Source: Dryocosmus kuriphilus
Taxonomy: Eukaryota; Arthropoda; Insecta; Hymenoptera; Cynipidae
NCBI GenBank assembly: GCA_038277395.1
Contig: CM076197.1
Span: 73,875,348-73,939,347 of the forward strand
Direction: 5' to 3'
Length of the DNA stretch: 64,000 nucleotides
The translations under genes and the position numbers were made by a program. The notes under the pieces were generated by a model, which was not told the origin of the DNA, made no database searches, and saw only the letters and a list, made by a program, of their open reading frames with translations. Positions 11,471 to 23,200 of this stretch are shown here, piece after piece (the stretch's first letter is position 1; every line of letters begins with the position of its first letter).

Positions 11471-11689
11471 ATAAACCTTTAAATTAAAAATTCCAAAAGA
11501 AATTATTTTACTTAAGGCTCTATCGCCCTTAAGGAATACATTCTCATCATGACACTCGCGCTTCGCGCTCGATAGTTACATTTTTTAAAACACATTGTAC
11601 ATTGGTAAAGTTTTTTTTGTGATCTTCCAAATTTTCACAATAGAGGATTTCGATTCTTAAAAGTAAAACGATGAGTCTTAACGAATAAA

Positions 11690-14600
11690 TTTTGTAGCTC
11701 CTTCCAAGGTGAACAATTCTGCTTGTTAATATTTTCTCATATTTTGCACAGTTTTGCGGAAAAGTGGTTTGCTTTATATTTCATAACATATTTCACGAAT
11801 AACTCAAAAACTACGCATCTGATCAAAAAAACGGTAGAGAGCAAATTTGTAGATCTTCTTCAGGCGAACAACTTTATTTATTGTTATTTTTCCGTATCTT
11901 TCATAGTTTGGCGGGAAATTTAAAATTTTTCATTTTTAATAACGTTTTATCGAGTAAAACAAAAACCGTGCATTTTATCAAAAAACGGTTGAGGTAAAAG
12001 TTGTAGATCTTTTTGAGCTGAACAATTTTACTTTCTTACATTTTTTTTGTATCTCTCACAGTTTAACCGGAAAATGGATTTTTTGATTTTGTGAAAACCG
12101 TTTTTGATCGACAAAACCATAACCGTTGGTCAAAAGTGGCCGGTTAACGAACTCGTCCTTACTTTTTACACTTTAAAGAAGTGTGCCAAAGCGCACTCCA
12201 ATCCGATTAGTCCTTCGAAAGTTATCGTGTCCACAGACTACGCCACAACAACGACGACAACGACGACAACGACAACGACGACAACGACAACGACGACAAC
12301 AACGACAGACAGACACCAACGTAAAACCTTTTTTTTAGGGTTCAGGGGGTCATGAAACGTGGAGATTTCATGAAATCCGCGAAAGTCAGTTTTCACATAA
12401 AACTAATACCTTCTCATAGAGATGAGAATGTAATAATAAGAAAATTGCATTTTTCAGCCAAACTGTGTAAAAAATGAAGAAATTTACGTTTTAGATATAA
12501 ATTCATTGATTGGTGAGCGCGAGACAGGTGATGAGAATGCGCCTGAGTAGCGGGCAGATTTTTCAGTAACTTTAAATAACTTTTATTGACTGTAGAGTAA
12601 TGTATTTTTTGATGAAAAGAACGGTTTTATACGTTTAATGAAGAAAGTATGGGTTGTATCAAAAAATGGTTCAAAGGGAATTTGTAGGTCCTTGGAAGGT
12701 GAATAATTCTGCTTCTTGATATTTTCACGTATCTCGCATACTTTTGCGAAAAAGTAGATTTTTTCATACGAATTAACATATTTCACGAATAACTCAAAAA
12801 TTACGCGTCTGATAAAAAAAATGATAGAAAGCAAGTTTGTAGATCTCTTTGAGCTGAACAATTTCACTTCCTTACATTTTTTTTGTATCTCTCATAGTTT
12901 AGCCGGAAAATGGGTTTTTTGATTTTTTGAAAACCGTTTTTGATCGAAAAAACCATAACCGTTGGTCAAAAGTGGCCGGTTAACGAACTCGTCCTTACTC
13001 TTTACACTTTAAAGAAGTGTGCCAAAGCGCACTCCAATCCGATTAGTCCTTCGAAAGTTATCGTGTCCACAGGCTACGCCGACAACAACGACGACAACGA
13101 CAACGACGACAACGACAACGACGACAACAACGACAGCCAGACACCAACGTAAAACCTTTTTTTTCGGGTTCAGGGGGTCATGAAACGTGGAGATTTCATG
13201 AAATCCGCGAAAGTCAGTTTTCACATAAAACTAATACCTTCTCATTGAGATGAGAATGTAATAATAAGAAAATTGCATTTTTCAGCCAAACTGTGTAAAA
13301 AATGAAGAAATTTACGTTTTAGATATAAATTCATTGATTGGTGAGCGCGAGACAGGTGATGAGAATGCGCCTGAGTAGCGGGCAGATTTTTCAGTAACTT
13401 TAAATAACTTTTATTGACTGTAGAGTAATGTATTTTTTGATGAAAAGAACGGTTTTATACGTTTAATGAAGAAAGTATGGGTTGTATCAAAAAATGGTTC
13501 AAAGGGAATTTGTAGGTCCTTGGAAGGTGAATAATTCTGCTTCTTGATATTTTCACGTATCTCGCATACTTTTGCGAAAAAGTAGATTTTTTCATACGAA
13601 TTAACATATTTCACGAATAACTCAAAAATTACGCGTCTGATAAAAAAAAATGATAGAAAGCAAGTTTGTAGATCTCTTTGAGCTGAACAATTTCACTTCC
13701 TTACATTTTTTTTGTATCTCTCATAGTTTAGCCGGAAAATGGGTTTTTTGATTTTTTGAAAACCGTTTTTGATCGAAAAAACCATAACCGTTGGTCAAAA
13801 GTGGCCGGTTAACGAACTCGTCCTTACTCTTTACACTTTAAAGAAGTGTGCCAAAGCGCACTCCAATCCGATTAGTCCTTCGAAAGTTATCGTGTCCACA
13901 GACTACGCCGACAACAACGACGACAACGACAACGACGACAACGACAACGACGACAACAACGACAGCCAGACACCAACGTAAAACCTTTTTTTTCGGGTTC
14001 AGGGGGTCATGAAACGTGGAGATTTCATGAAATCCGCGAAAGTCAGTTTTCACATAAAACTAATACCTTCTCATTGAGATGAGAATGTAATAATAAGAAA
14101 ATTGCGTTTTTCAGCCAAACTGTGTAAAAAATGAAGAAATTTACGTTTTAGATATAAATTCATTGATTGGTGAGCGCGAGACAGGTGATGAGAATGCGCC
14201 TGAGTAGCGGGCAGATTTTTCAGTAACTTTAAATAACTTTTATTGACTGTACAGTAATGTATTTTTTGATGAAAAGAACGGTTTTATACGTTTAATGAAG
14301 AAAGTATGGGTTGTATCAAAAAATGGTTCAAAGAGAATTTGTAGGTCCTTGGAAGGTGAATAATTCTGCTTCTTGATATTTTCAAGTATCTCGCATACTT
14401 TTGCGAAAAAGTAGATTTTTTCATACGAATTAACATGTTTCACGAATAACTCAAAAACTACGCGTCTGATAAAAAAAATGATAGAGAGCAAGTTTGTAGA
14501 TCTCTTTGAGCTGAACAATTTTACTTCCTTACATTTTTTTGTATCTCTCATAGTTTAGTCGGAAAATGGATTTTTTGATTTTGTGAAAACCGTTTTTGAT

Positions 14601-17600
14601 CGACAAAACCATAACCGTTCGTCAAAAGTGGCCGGTTAACGAACTCGTCCTTACTTTTTACACTTTAAAGAAGTGTGCCAAAGCGCACTCCAATCCGATT
14701 AGTCCTTCGAAAGTTATCGTGTCCACAGACTACGCCGACAACAACGACGACAACGACAACGACGACAACGACAACGACGACAACAACGACAGACAGACAC
14801 CAACGTAAAACCTTTTTTTTCGGGTTCAGGGGGTCATGAAACGTGGAGATTTCATGAAATCCGCGAAAGTCAGTTTTCACATAAAACTAATACCTTCTCA
14901 TTGAGATGAGAATGTAATAATAAGAAAATTGCATTTTTCAGCCAAACTGTGTAAAAAATGAAGAAATTTACGTTTTAGATATAAATTCATTGATTGGTGG
15001 GCGCGAGACGGGTGATGAGAATGCGCCTGAGTAGCGGGCAGATTTTTCAGTAACTTTAAATAACTTTTATTGACTGTATAGTAATGCATTTTTTGATGAA
15101 AAGAACGGTTTTATACGTTTAATGAAGAAAGTATGGGTTGTATCAAAAAATGGTTCAAAAGGAATTTGTAGGTCCTTGGAAGGTGAATAATTCTGCTTGT
15201 TGATATTTTCACGTATCTCGCATACTTTTGCGAAAAAGTAGATTTTTTTATACGAATTAACATATTTCACGAATAACTTAAAAACTACGCGTCTAATAAA
15301 AAAAAATGATAGAGAGCAAGTTTGTAGATCTCCTTGAGCTGAACAATTTTACTTGCTTCCATTTTTTTTTATCTCTCATAGTTTAGCCGGAAAACGGATT
15401 TTTTGATTTTGTGAAAACCGTTTTTGATCGACAAAACCATAACCGTTGGTCAAAGGTGGCCGGTTAACGAACTCGTCCTTACTTTTTACACTTTAAAGAA
15501 GTGTGCCAAAGCGCACTCCAATCCGATTAGTCCTTCGAAAGTTATCGTGTCCACAGACTACGCCACAACAACGACGACAACGACGACAACGACAACGACG
15601 ACAACGACAACGACGACAACAACGACAGACAGACACCAACGTAAAACCTTTTTTTTAGGGTTCAGGGGGTCATGAAACGTGGAGATTTCATGAAATCCGC
15701 GAAAGTCAGTTTTCACATAAAACTAATACCTTCTCATAGAGATGAGAATGTAATAATAAGAAAATTGCATTTTTCAGCCAAACTGTGTAAAAAATGAAGA
15801 AATTTACGTTTTAGATATAAATTCATTGATTGGTGAGCGCGAGACAGGTGATGAGAATGCGCCTGAGTAGCGGGCAGATTTTTCAGTAACTTTAAATAAC
15901 TTTTATTGACTGTATAGTAATGTATTTTTTGATGAAAAGAACGGTTTTATACGTTTAATGAAGAAAGTATGGGTTGTATCAAAAAATGGTTCAAAGGGAA
16001 TTTGTAGGTCCTTGGAAGGTGAATAATTCTGCTTCTTGATATTTTCACGTATCTCGCATACTTTTGCGAAAAAGTAGATTTTTTCATACGAATTAACATA
16101 TTTCACGAATAACTCAAAAACTACGCGTCTGATAAAAAAAATGATAGAAAGCAAGTTTGTAGATCTCTTTGAGCTGAACAATTTTACTTCCTTACATTTT
16201 TTTTTGTATCTCTCATAGTTTAGCCGGAAAATGGGTTTTTTGATTTTTGAAAACCGTTTTTGATCGAAAAAACCATAACCGTTGGTCAAAAGTGGCCGGT
16301 TAACGAACTCGTCCTTACTCTTTACACTTTAAAGAAGTGTGCCAAAGCGCACTCCAATCCGATTAGTCCTTCGAAAGTTATCGTGTCCACAGACTACGCC
16401 GACAACAACGACGACAACGACAACGACGACAACGACAACGACGACAACAACGACAGCCAGACACCAACGTAAAACCTTTTTTTTTCGGGTTCAGGGGGTC
16501 ATGAAACGTGGAGATTTCATGAAATCCGCGAAAGTCAGTTTTCACATAAAACTAATACCTTCTCATTGAGATGAGAATGTAATAATAAGAAAATTGCATT
16601 TTTCAGCCAAACTGTGTAAAAAATGAAGAAATTTACGTTTTAGATATAAATTCATTGATTGGTGAGCGCGAGACAGGTGATGAGAATGCGCCTGAGTAGC
16701 GGGCAGATTTTTCAGTAACTTTAAATAACTTTTATTGACTGTATAGTAATGTATTTTTTGATGAAAAGAACGGTTTTATACGTTTAATGAAGAAAGTATG
16801 GGTTGTATCAAAAAATGGTTCAAAGGGAATTTGTAGGTCCTTGGAAGGTGAATAATTCTGCTTCTTGATATTTTCACGTATCTCGCATACTTTTGCGAAA
16901 AAGTAGATTTTTTCATACGAATTAACATATTTCACGAATAACTCAAAAACTACGCGTCTGATAAAAAAAATGATAGAAAGCAAGTTTGTAGATCTCTTTG
17001 AGCTGAACAATTTTACTTCCTTACATTTTTTTTGTATCTCTCATAGTTTAGTCGGAAAATGGGTTTTTTGATTTTGTGAAAACCGTTTTTGATCGACAAA
17101 ACCATAACCGTTCGTCAAAAGTGGCCGGTTAACGAACTCGTCCTTACTTTTTACACTTTAAAGAAGTGTGCCAAAGCGCACTCCAATCCGATTAGTCCTT
17201 CGAAAGTTATCGTGTCCACAGACTACGCCGACAACAACGACGACAACGACAACGACGACAACGACAACGACGACAACAACGACAGACAGACACCAACGTA
17301 AAACCTTTTTTTTCGGGTTCAGGGGGTCATGAAACGTGGAGATTTCATGAAATCCGCGAAAGTCAGTTTTCACATAAAACTAATACCTTCTCATTGAGAT
17401 GAGAATGTAATAATAAGAAAATTGCATTTTTCAGCCAAACTGTGTAAAAAAAAATGAAGAAATTTACGTTTTAGATATAAATTCATTGATTGGTGAGCGC
17501 GAGACAGGTGATGAGAATGCGCCTGAGTAGCGGGCAGATTTTTCAGTAACTTTAAATAACTTTTATTGACTGTATAGTAATGTATTTTTTGATGAAAAGA

Positions 17601-19070
17601 ACGGTTTTATACGTTTAATGAAGAAAGTATGGGTTGTATCAAAAAATGGTTCAAAGGGAATTTGTAGGTCCTTGGAAGGTGAATAATTCTGCTTCTTGAT
17701 ATTTTCACGTATCTCGCATACTTTTGCGAAAAAGTAGATTTTTTCATACGAATTAACATATTTCACGAATAACTCAAAAACTACGCGTCTGATAAAAAAA
17801 AATGATAGAAAGCAAGTTTGTAGATCTCTTTGAGCTGAACAATTTTACTTCCTTACATTTTTTTTTTGTATCTCTCATAGTTTAGTCGGAAAATGGATTT
17901 TTTGATTTTGTGAAAACCGTTTTTGATCGACAAAACCATAACCGTTCGTCAAAAGTGGCCGGTTAACGAACTCGTCCTTACTTTTTACACTTTAAAGAAG
18001 TGTGCCAAAGCGCACTCCAATCCGATTAGTCCTTCGAAAGTTATCGTGTCCACAGACTACGCCGACAACAACGACGACAACGACAACGACGACAACAACG
18101 ACAGACAGACACCAACGTAAAACCTTTTTTTTCGGGTTCAGGGGGTCATGAAACGTGGAGATTTCATGAAATCCGCGAAAGTCAGTTTTCACATAAAACT
18201 AATACCTTCTCATTGAGATGAGAATGTAATAATAAGAAAATTGCATTTTTCAGCCAAACTGTGTAAAAAATGAAGAAATTTACGTTTTAGATATAAATTC
18301 ATTGATTGGTGGGCGCGAGACAGGTGATGAGAATGCGCCTGAGTAGCGGGCAGATTTTTCAGTAACTTTAAATAACTTTTATTGACTGTATAGTAATGTA
18401 TTTTTTTGATGAAAAGAACGGTTTTATACGTTTAATGAAGAAAGTATGGGTTGTATCAAAAAATGGTTCAAAAGGAATTTGTAGGTCCTTGGAAGGTGAA
18501 TAATTCTGCTGGTTGATATTTTCACGTATCTCGCATACTTTTGCGAAAAAGTAGATTTTTTTATACGAATTAACATATTTCACGAATAACTTAAAAACTA
18601 CGCGTCTGATAAAAAAAAATGATAGAGAGCAAGTTTGTAGATCTCTTTGAGCTGAACAATTTTACTTCCTTCCGTTTTTTTTTTGTATCTCTCATAGTTT
18701 AGCCGGAAAATGGATTTTTTGATTTTGTGAAAACCGTTTTTGATCGAAAAAGCCATAACCGTTGGTCAAAAGTGGCCGGTTAACGAAACTCGTCCTTACT
18801 TTTTACACTTTAAAGAAGTGTGCCAAAGCGCACTCCAATCCGATTAGTCCTTCGAAAGTTATCGTGTCAGACTACGCCGACAGACTACGACCGACAACAA
18901 CGACGACAACGACAACGACGACAACGACAACGACGACAACAACGACAGACAGACACCAACGTAAAACCTTTTTTTTCGGGTTCAGGGGGTCATGAAACGT
19001 GGAGATTTCATGAAATCCGCGAAAGTCAGTTTTCACATAAAACTAATACCTTCTCATTGAGATGAGAATG
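11690..19070 (+). repeat. Nine tandem units of about 830 bp
   Basis: Using the phrase TTGATCGA(C/A)AAAACCATAACCG as a marker, units are centred at 12104, 12940, 13769, 14596, 15424, 16260, 17089, 17923 and 18740, with spacings of 836, 829, 827, 828, 836, 829, 834 and 817. Units are nearly identical, so the array is young or homogenised. Each carries a short ACGACAACGACA microsatellite of variable length, internal sub-repeats of about 135 bp (GTAGATCT...GAGCTGAACAATTTTAC), a TTCTCATTGAGATGAGAA palindrome and a GCGGGCAG block. Shared diagnostic bases sort units into types A B B C A B C C D. The unit at 17923 has lost 15 bp of microsatellite. The first and last units are partial or divergent. 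Confidence 0.92.
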
Positions 19071-20394
19071 TAAAAATTTACTTCTCAAGCAAATTAAGCT
19101 GTATTTTATTTTTGAATAAGTCAAAATTTAACTTTTTCTAGAATTAACTGCAGAATAAGTCAAATTTCACTGATTGTTAAGTGCATATTGACTAATTTAG
19201 CAGTGAATATTTACTCATCTGTCAAGTAAACGTTTTTGGGCGTCCTAAAAGAATAAAGTATTTTTACTGTTTCAGAAGTGCATATTGACTGATTTGAACA
19301 GTCACTATTAACTTATTTAAAAAGTTATATTTTTGACTGTCTTAATTAGTGAATAGTTACTGGTTGACAGTGAACGACATTTCATTAACCCCATTAAGTC
19401 AATATTTACTTATAATCAGTAAAATTTTACTGTTTCAACTTTAGAGAGTAGAGAAACACGTTAAAGAACGAGGTTTTTTTTTTTTTAAAAGCCGTTATAC
19501 ACTCAGAAAAATATTTGTTCCATCAAACAAAAAAAACTTGTTTGCATTCTGTCCATTGAAAGAAACAAATTTTTTACTTCAATTAACAGACAGTTTATTT
19601 AATTTAAAAAAATGGAAAATATTCACCTTATTGATTGAAACAAAAAATTTGTTTGGTACAATTGGGTTCATTTAAACAAAGGATTTGCTTTTATTCTTAA
19701 AAAAATTTGCTTAACATATATCTATTTTAAACCATAAAAATATGTATTTGATTTTGAAAAAAAATGCAATCCACACTAATGCTACAAAATGTCGCGAAGC
19801 GTGCAGAGGCGATACTGTAGGGGATGATCCTCTGCCGATAACTACACAACCTAAATTGATTAATCCGTTTATTTTTTTTACGGCGTGGCGTGATCTATTG
19901 TTTGCTAGAAAAATAAAGTTAGAAATAATCGAAATATTTATTCAAAAATGGACACAAATATAGTGTCGAAATTGATTCAATCTTGGGGCTTTTCATCAGA
20001 TATAATTCAAGATTTTGCGGGTGAATATAATTATAACTTTACAACTTTCCATTAAAAACGTTTTTTTCCTAACCTTTTTTCTGAAGTAGAAAATTAGAAG
20101 ATGACAGGAATTAACCAGAATCTTTGGATTGAGTGAGTGTTCCTGATTTCACTTATATAACGATAATAATTATCGTTTACTAACTATCGTATTATTTAGA
20201 AATTTTAATGATTAAAATTCACAAAAATCCCATTTTTTATTTCATAAATCATCTTTGTATAGTATGCTCAATTTTTGAGGTTAAACGTAACGGCAGTAGT
20301 ACGAGACGTGTTCAAAAAGTAAGGTGACTTTTAATTTTGACCCAAAAATATTCATTTATTCATCAATTATTATGTTATCCCCTTCAAAGTAACC

Positions 20395-21360
20395 CTACTT
20401 AGATATAACACACTTGTGCCAACGCTTTTTCCAATCCTCGAAGCACTTCTGATAAGCACTTTTTGGTATAGCTTTGAGTTCCTGCAACGATACAATCTTT
20501 ATCTCCTCAATCGTTGCAAATCTCCGTCCTTTCATGGGTGTTTTCAGTTTTGGGTACAGGAAAAAGTCGCAGGGGGCCAAATCCGGTGAATATGGTGGCT
20601 GAGGCATGATTCTGGTTTTATTTTTTGGCCAAAAAGTCACGCACAAGCAACGATTCCGGACGTTTTTGTCGTTTCTCGCAAACGGCGCATAACTTCACAC
20701 TAATACTCCTTATTGACCGTACGACCTTGTGGTAAGAGCTCTTGATGTACTACGCCACGGTAATCGAAGAAAACAGTGAGCAAAACCTTGACATTTGATC
20801 GAACTTGACGTGCTTTTTTCGGTCTTGGCTCTTCCGGGGCCTTCCATTGGGAAGATTGGGCTTTGGTTTCGACGTCATAACCGTATACCTATGATTCGTC
20901 ACCAGTTTATAACCCTTTTGAGCATATCAGGATCATTATTGATGTCATTTAACAGCTCTTGAGCAATGCTCATTCGACGGTTCTTTTGTTCAAAATTAGG
21001 CAGTTTCGGAACAAATTTCGCTGCCACACGTTTCATGCCCAAAACTTTGGAAAAAAATGCATGGGACGAGCCAACCGAGATGCCGACGTCTTCAGCAACT
21101 TCTCTAACAGTAATTTGCTGATTTCCCAACACCATATTCTTCACTTCATCAAAGCTTTCATCATTTATTGACGTGCTGGGGTGTCCAGAACGAGATTCGA
21201 GATTGGTATCTTCTTGGCCTTCTTGGAAGAGCTTGTACCATTTATAAACATTTTTTTTGCTCAAAGTAGAGTCGCCGTATGCCACTGTCAACATTTCAAA
21301 TGTTTTGGAACACTTAATTCAATTTTTTACACAAAATTTGATGCTAGTTCTCTGGTCCAT
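20395..21360 (-). pseudogene. mariner transposase pseudogene
   Basis: Read on the minus strand from MDQRTSIKFCVKN at 21360, through the paired helix-turn-helix region (AYGDSTLSKKNVYKWYKLFQ, ITVREVAEDVGISVGS), into a catalytic core with GDES, then FFDYRG, then YSPDLAPCDFFLYPKLK near 20590. These carry the three aspartates of the DD34D-type mariner triad. An early stop after VKN, a frameshift near 21290, TGG changed to TAG next to GDES, and a stop at NKEY leave no intact enzyme. The usual length is about 345 residues; the span here corresponds to about 322 codons, so small deletions are also present. Confidence 0.9.
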
Positions 21361-21393
21361 TTTTTTCGACAGCAGAATATCGAAGATCACACC

Positions 21394-22151
21394 CATGGAG
21401 AATAGACATAAGGAGACCAAACTAGTGTATCCGAAAATGTGCACTTTTCTGTTGCCAGAAGTACGATTAAGTTAGTGTTCGAACATCCCGTAACGAGGCG
21501 CGCCACTCTCACCTAAAACAAAATGACTGATATTGTTTTGAAATTAGAATATATATTCTTCTGTTTTGACTAGTCGGTTCATCATGAAAATTATATTAAA
21601 AATAGCTAGTATTATTATTTAATTTTATAGTGACAGTGTATAAATGCACTATCTTGCAATTAAAATATGATTTTATAAATATTTTTTAACTTTTTCTATT
21701 TCTCAAAAAATTTAATTTGTTGTTAAAAATATAAGAAAAATTAATTATATTGCTAAATTTATAACACCTAACTTACCTCTTTCTTGTATACAGCTCAAAT
21801 GCAGTTAAAACCACATACATTATTCGGAAATTGACTTGAAAATAACACCAATTTTCACTTTAAACGAATTTTGCATTTTTTCCGGATGTTCCATTTATTA
21901 TTTCATTAATGTAATAAATTGTTTACATGTTTATTTTACTTTGCAATCTTTGCAATACTTTAAAGGTTATGATGTTATGTTGACGATGTTGAAAAACTGA
22001 AACGGACGGCCATATTTCTTTTTTAAGTGCTAGTGACGCGTCTCGATACGGAAAGTTGGAACACTACTTCGTACTTCTGGCAATAAAAAAGTGCATATTT
22101 TCGGTGAAGTCCATGTATTACAGTTTGGGCTCCTTATGTCTATTCTCCATG
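21394..22151. mobile_element. Non-autonomous P-superfamily-like element
   Basis: The ends are inverted copies beginning CATGGAGAATAGACATAAGG, and the similarity continues for roughly 100 bp inward (GCACTTTT...TTGCCAGAAGTACGA on both sides). ATCACACC is duplicated exactly at both junctions (21386-21393 and 22152-22159), an 8-bp target duplication. The CATG start, the ACATAAGG word in the end and the 8-bp duplication fit the P superfamily. The interior is AT-rich and has no transposase. It sits just upstream of the mariner transposase start and would have separated it from its 5' end. Confidence 0.8.
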
Positions 22152-22689
22152 ATCACACCAAACACTTCTAACCTTTATGCCTCTCACAAACAAAATAAAA
22201 ATGCTATACACTTGAAAGTGTGCACATATGTTCGGGACAAGTGTATCAACATAAAATTTAAAACAATTGAAGATCGAATTTACGTAGCCCGCGAAATTTG
22301 AAAAGTCACCTTACTTTTTGAACACACCTCGTATATTGGAAAAAAAGATTACTTGCAATCAAACAAAATCTATAATCGATTAAAACAAAAACTATATTCA
22401 ATGTAAACAAGAACTTTACTTTATTTGAACAAAATAATTACTTAATCCAAACAAAAATTTCTTCGATCGAAATAAATATGGAGAAATAAAAAATTTCTTT
22501 GGATCAAACAAACACTTGTTTGACCCTACATTTTCCTCAGTTTACTGAGTTAAATATTATCTGGTTATTATGCAAATGTGAATCATTTTTTGGCTTTTTA
22601 ATGGGAGGAAAGTCTAAAACAAAATTCATATTTCCAGCACTGAACATTCGCAACTTTCCTTTTAAGTCTTTCGACAATTTATGCTTATT

Positions 22690-23200
22690 CAAGGCGAGTA
22701 ATTGTACTCGAATTCTATCGAATTCATTGGAATTCATTAGAAAGTAAATTTGAATGGAATTCTATTCCCGACTCTAGCAGATTTAAAAGACTTGACCTAG
22801 AATTCAAGAGAATTTCAGCGAATTCAAGTGGATTCAAAAGAACTCAGGTGAATTCAATAGAATTCAAGAGACTTCCTAATAATTCGAAGAAATTCGACGA
22901 AATTTGTGAGAATTAAAACAAATTCAATGGCACTGAATCTAGGAATTCACGGGAATTCAGGATAATTCAACCCAAATGTAGCAAGTTCAAGAGAATTCAA
23001 GTGCATTAACGAGAATTCAAAATAATTATAAGGAATTCAAGAAAATTGAAAGGAATTCAAAAGAATTCCAAAGAATTCAAGAGAGTTGAAATGAATTTAA
23101 GGGAATTTGGGGAACTTCAAGCGAATTCGACGTAATTAAAGTGCATTCGAGAGAATTCAATTAAATTTCGGAGATAATTTACTTTCCAAGGAATTCCAAT
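22690..23200. repeat. Degenerate GAATTCAAG array
   Basis: GAATTC or one-base variants recur about every 10-15 bp over roughly 500 bp (GAATTCAAGAGAATTC, AATTCAAGTGGATTC and so on). The units are too diverged for a crisp period but cluster near helical pitch. No coding potential. Confidence 0.75.

Larger units (their letters stand above)
11317..19070. mobile_element. Inserted tandem array with hairpin leader (mobile satellite)
   Basis: This block interrupts M1 copy 5 cleanly. It opens with CTGCCCGCTTCGCGGGC, a perfect GC hairpin, followed by ACATTCTCATC, and closes with the inverted GATGAGAATGT. Between them lie a leader of about 370 bp with several palindromic patches such as GCGCGCTTCGCGCGC and then nine tandem units. 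A CxxTGAGTAGCGGGCAG segment resembling the inverted left end also occurs in every unit. No transposase is present, so movement must have depended on another element. A Helitron- or Helentron-like non-autonomous element is one possibility, but no diagnostic ends are proven. Confidence 0.75.
11217..19448 (+). mobile_element. M1 MITE, copy 5, split by a 7.75-kb insertion
   Basis: The left part is 11217-11316 and the right part about 19071-19448. Joined at the shared A/T tract they give one ordinary M1 copy flanked by TA on both sides. Comparison with intact copies shows AAAAAT at both junctions where the intact element has it once, consistent with a short (about 6 bp) target duplication. The insertion is described in the next entries. 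Confidence 0.85.
20302..22331 (-). mobile_element. mariner transposon (disrupted)
   Basis: The ends read CGAGACGTGTTCAAAAAGTA and, inverted at the right, CGAGGTGTGTTCAAAAAGTA, continuing AGGTGACTTTT on both sides; the TIR is about 28 bp. TA dinucleotides flank both ends (20300-20301 and 22332-22333), the Tc1/mariner target. The paralogue at 38605-39362 has a single TA at the corresponding point (39243-39244). Without the 758-bp P-like insertion the element is about 1.27 kb, normal for mariner. The transposase on the minus strand is broken. Confidence 0.92.
19501..22541. mobile_element. TIR-like repeat, copy A, carrying a mariner
   Basis: The left end ACTCAGAAAAATATTTG and the right end, read inverted, ACTGAGGAAAATGTAGG, are related, and both sides carry TTTGTTTGA-type words. 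The same sequence without the mariner occurs at 38605-39362, which proves that this is a dispersed family. Removing the mariner leaves about 1 kb. It contains GC-richer core words (ATGTCGCGAAGCGTGCAGAGGCG) but no credible gene; the 73-codon frame at 19742-19963 is not conserved in copy B. Confidence 0.7.

Noticed and set aside
12104..19065. Repeated open frames in the array (poly-Thr, poly-Val and Asp/Asn-rich peptides)
   Set aside because: They arise from reading the ACGACAACGACA microsatellite in different frames, exist on both strands, and change frame whenever the microsatellite length changes. No purifying pattern is visible.
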